DNA of 64,000 nt from Cohnella xylanilytica. Lineage in GTDB: Bacteria > Bacillota > Bacilli > Paenibacillales > Paenibacillaceae. Every line of letters starts with the position of its first letter. The stretch's first letter is position 1. The stretch is from positions 13,371-77,370 of the forward strand of contig NZ_JACJVR010000068.1 of the NCBI RefSeq assembly GCF_014212175.1. Direction: 5' to 3'. Made by a program: the position numbers and the translations under genes. The notes under the pieces were generated by a model. That model searched no databases and was not told the DNA's origin. It worked only from the letters and a program-made list of their open reading frames with translations. Shown one piece after another: positions 63,328-64,000 of the stretch.

Positions 63328-64000
63328 ATGAAAGCGATGACCAGAAAAAGCGCGCTCGCAGCCGCCGCCTTGATGTTGGCCGCGACCGGCCTCTCGGCGT
63401 GTTCCGGCTCGAACGGCAATAACGACGGGAACGGGAACGCCGCCAGCCCCTCCGCCGGGACGAGTCCGTCGGCTTCGGCGTCCGCGTCGTCTTCGCCGGC
63501 CAGCGCCTACAAGGACAAATACGATCCGCCCGTCACCATCTCGACCGTCTGGGGCGTCGACCCGGCGCTGAAGTTCAAGAACGGCGAGTCGATCGAGAAC
63601 AACGTCGCGACGAAGTGGGCGCTCGACACGCTCGGCATCAAGATCGAGTCGCTCTGGTCGGTCACGGACTCGAACAACGCCTTCGTCACGAAGATGCGGC
63701 TGGCGATGTCGTCGAGCCAGAAGCTTCCCGACGTCGTCACGATCGGAACCGGCGGCGATTACGACCAGCTCGCGCAGGATCTGATCGACACCGGCAAGTT
63801 CCGCGAGGTCGGCACGCTGTTCGACCAATACGCGAACGACAAGTGGAAGGCGGCCATGGAACTCGACCCGAACGTCTGGAACCCGTACATCCGCGACGGG
63901 AAGAAGATGGGCATCCCGGTTCTCGATTACGCTTACAATCACGACTACCTGCTCTGGATCCGCCAGGACTGGCTGGATAAGCTGGGACTGCAAGCGCCCA
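63328..64000 (+). CDS. ABC sugar transporter substrate-binding lipoprotein, cut by window end
   Basis: The visible 224 residues begin with a lipoprotein signal ending LSAC, a Ser/Ala/Asn/Gly linker and the start of an extracellular solute-binding protein (LplA-like family), with VVTIGTGGDYDQLAQDLIDTGKFREV and the LLWIRQDWLDKLGLQ stretch. The ATG follows AGGGGGAACAGT. Behind a TATAAT with no good -35 box, so transcription may need the YesN-type regulator. Permeases should follow beyond the window. Confidence 0.92.
   Translation, partial: MKAMTRKSALAAAALMLAATGLSACSGSNGNNDGNGNAASPSAGTSPSASASASSSPASAYKDKYDPPVTISTVWGVDPALKFKNGESIENNVATKWALDTLGIKIESLWSVTDSNNAFVTKMRLAMSSSQKLPDVVTIGTGGDYDQLAQDLIDTGKFREVGTLFDQYANDKWKAAMELDPNVWNPYIRDGKKMGIPVLDYAYNHDYLLWIRQDWLDKLGLQAP

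Overview
The window looks like chromosomal DNA of a high-GC Firmicute of the Paenibacillaceae (Cohnella/Paenibacillus type). This is inferred from gene content and style: GGAGG ribosome sites with frequent TTG/GTG starts, YneF and NtdP (YgaC) homologues, an Fnr with the Bacillus-type C-terminal cysteine cluster, a YlbL-type PDZ/Lon protein, two YesM/YesN-type two-component systems, and several sugar-binding lipoproteins with Ser/Pro/Ala-rich linkers. I see no rRNA, tRNA, CRISPR array, phage module or insertion sequence.

Layout. 1-11.8 kb is mostly housekeeping: lipoprotein cytochrome c, AraC regulator, MutY, a DUF2164 protein, Mn/Fe SOD, GNAT, NtdP, signal peptidase I, QueG, O6-alkylguanine methyltransferase, an HD-GYP-like protein, YneF, FolE and a pair of membrane proteins. 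12.5-18.3 kb is a sugar-sensing unit: YesN-type regulator, YesM-type kinase, a ribose-binding-like protein and an ABC sugar-binding lipoprotein without permeases. 18.3-21.7 kb holds a regulator with two MerR domains divergent from a DrrAB-type ABC exporter, then the remnant of a UvrA-like gene. 22.5-27.0 kb is a complete sugar ABC importer operon (without its ATPase) plus an MFS permease. 28.7-36.5 kb is an anaerobic-metabolism island: fnr, a mobA-like gene, adhE, pflB and pflA, with candidate FNR boxes. 36.5-49.9 kb is mixed: Gfo/Idh/MocA oxidoreductase, NiCoT Ni/Co permease, a MerR regulator with its probable SDR target, a diguanylate cyclase, a second SOD with a long N-terminal extension, an alpha/beta hydrolase, an IclR regulator, YlbL-type protease, metallophosphoesterase and a secreted RCC1-repeat protein. 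50-59.5 kb carries aconitase, an amidase-domain protein, Ddl, UvsE, a TSUP permease, an inositol-monophosphatase family protein and two hypothetical proteins. 59.7 kb to the end is a second YesM/YesN pair followed by a sugar-binding lipoprotein cut by the window edge.

The most interesting non-coding signal is a set of intergenic tandem arrays (about 1-140, 3430-3732, 12139-12323, 28582-28690, 46092-46345) that mostly share a period of 50-52 bp, usually 51, although their sequences differ. Two of them (3430 and 46092) align over a common core, and their 13-nt dyads show paired, compensatory differences. The second notable signal is a 17-bp dyad (GTTTCA-N5-TGAAAC) that lies in front of both the iclR gene and the aconitase gene 7 kb away, each time downstream of a TTTAC(T/G)-17-TATACT promoter. 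It suggests that this IclR regulator controls itself and aconitase.
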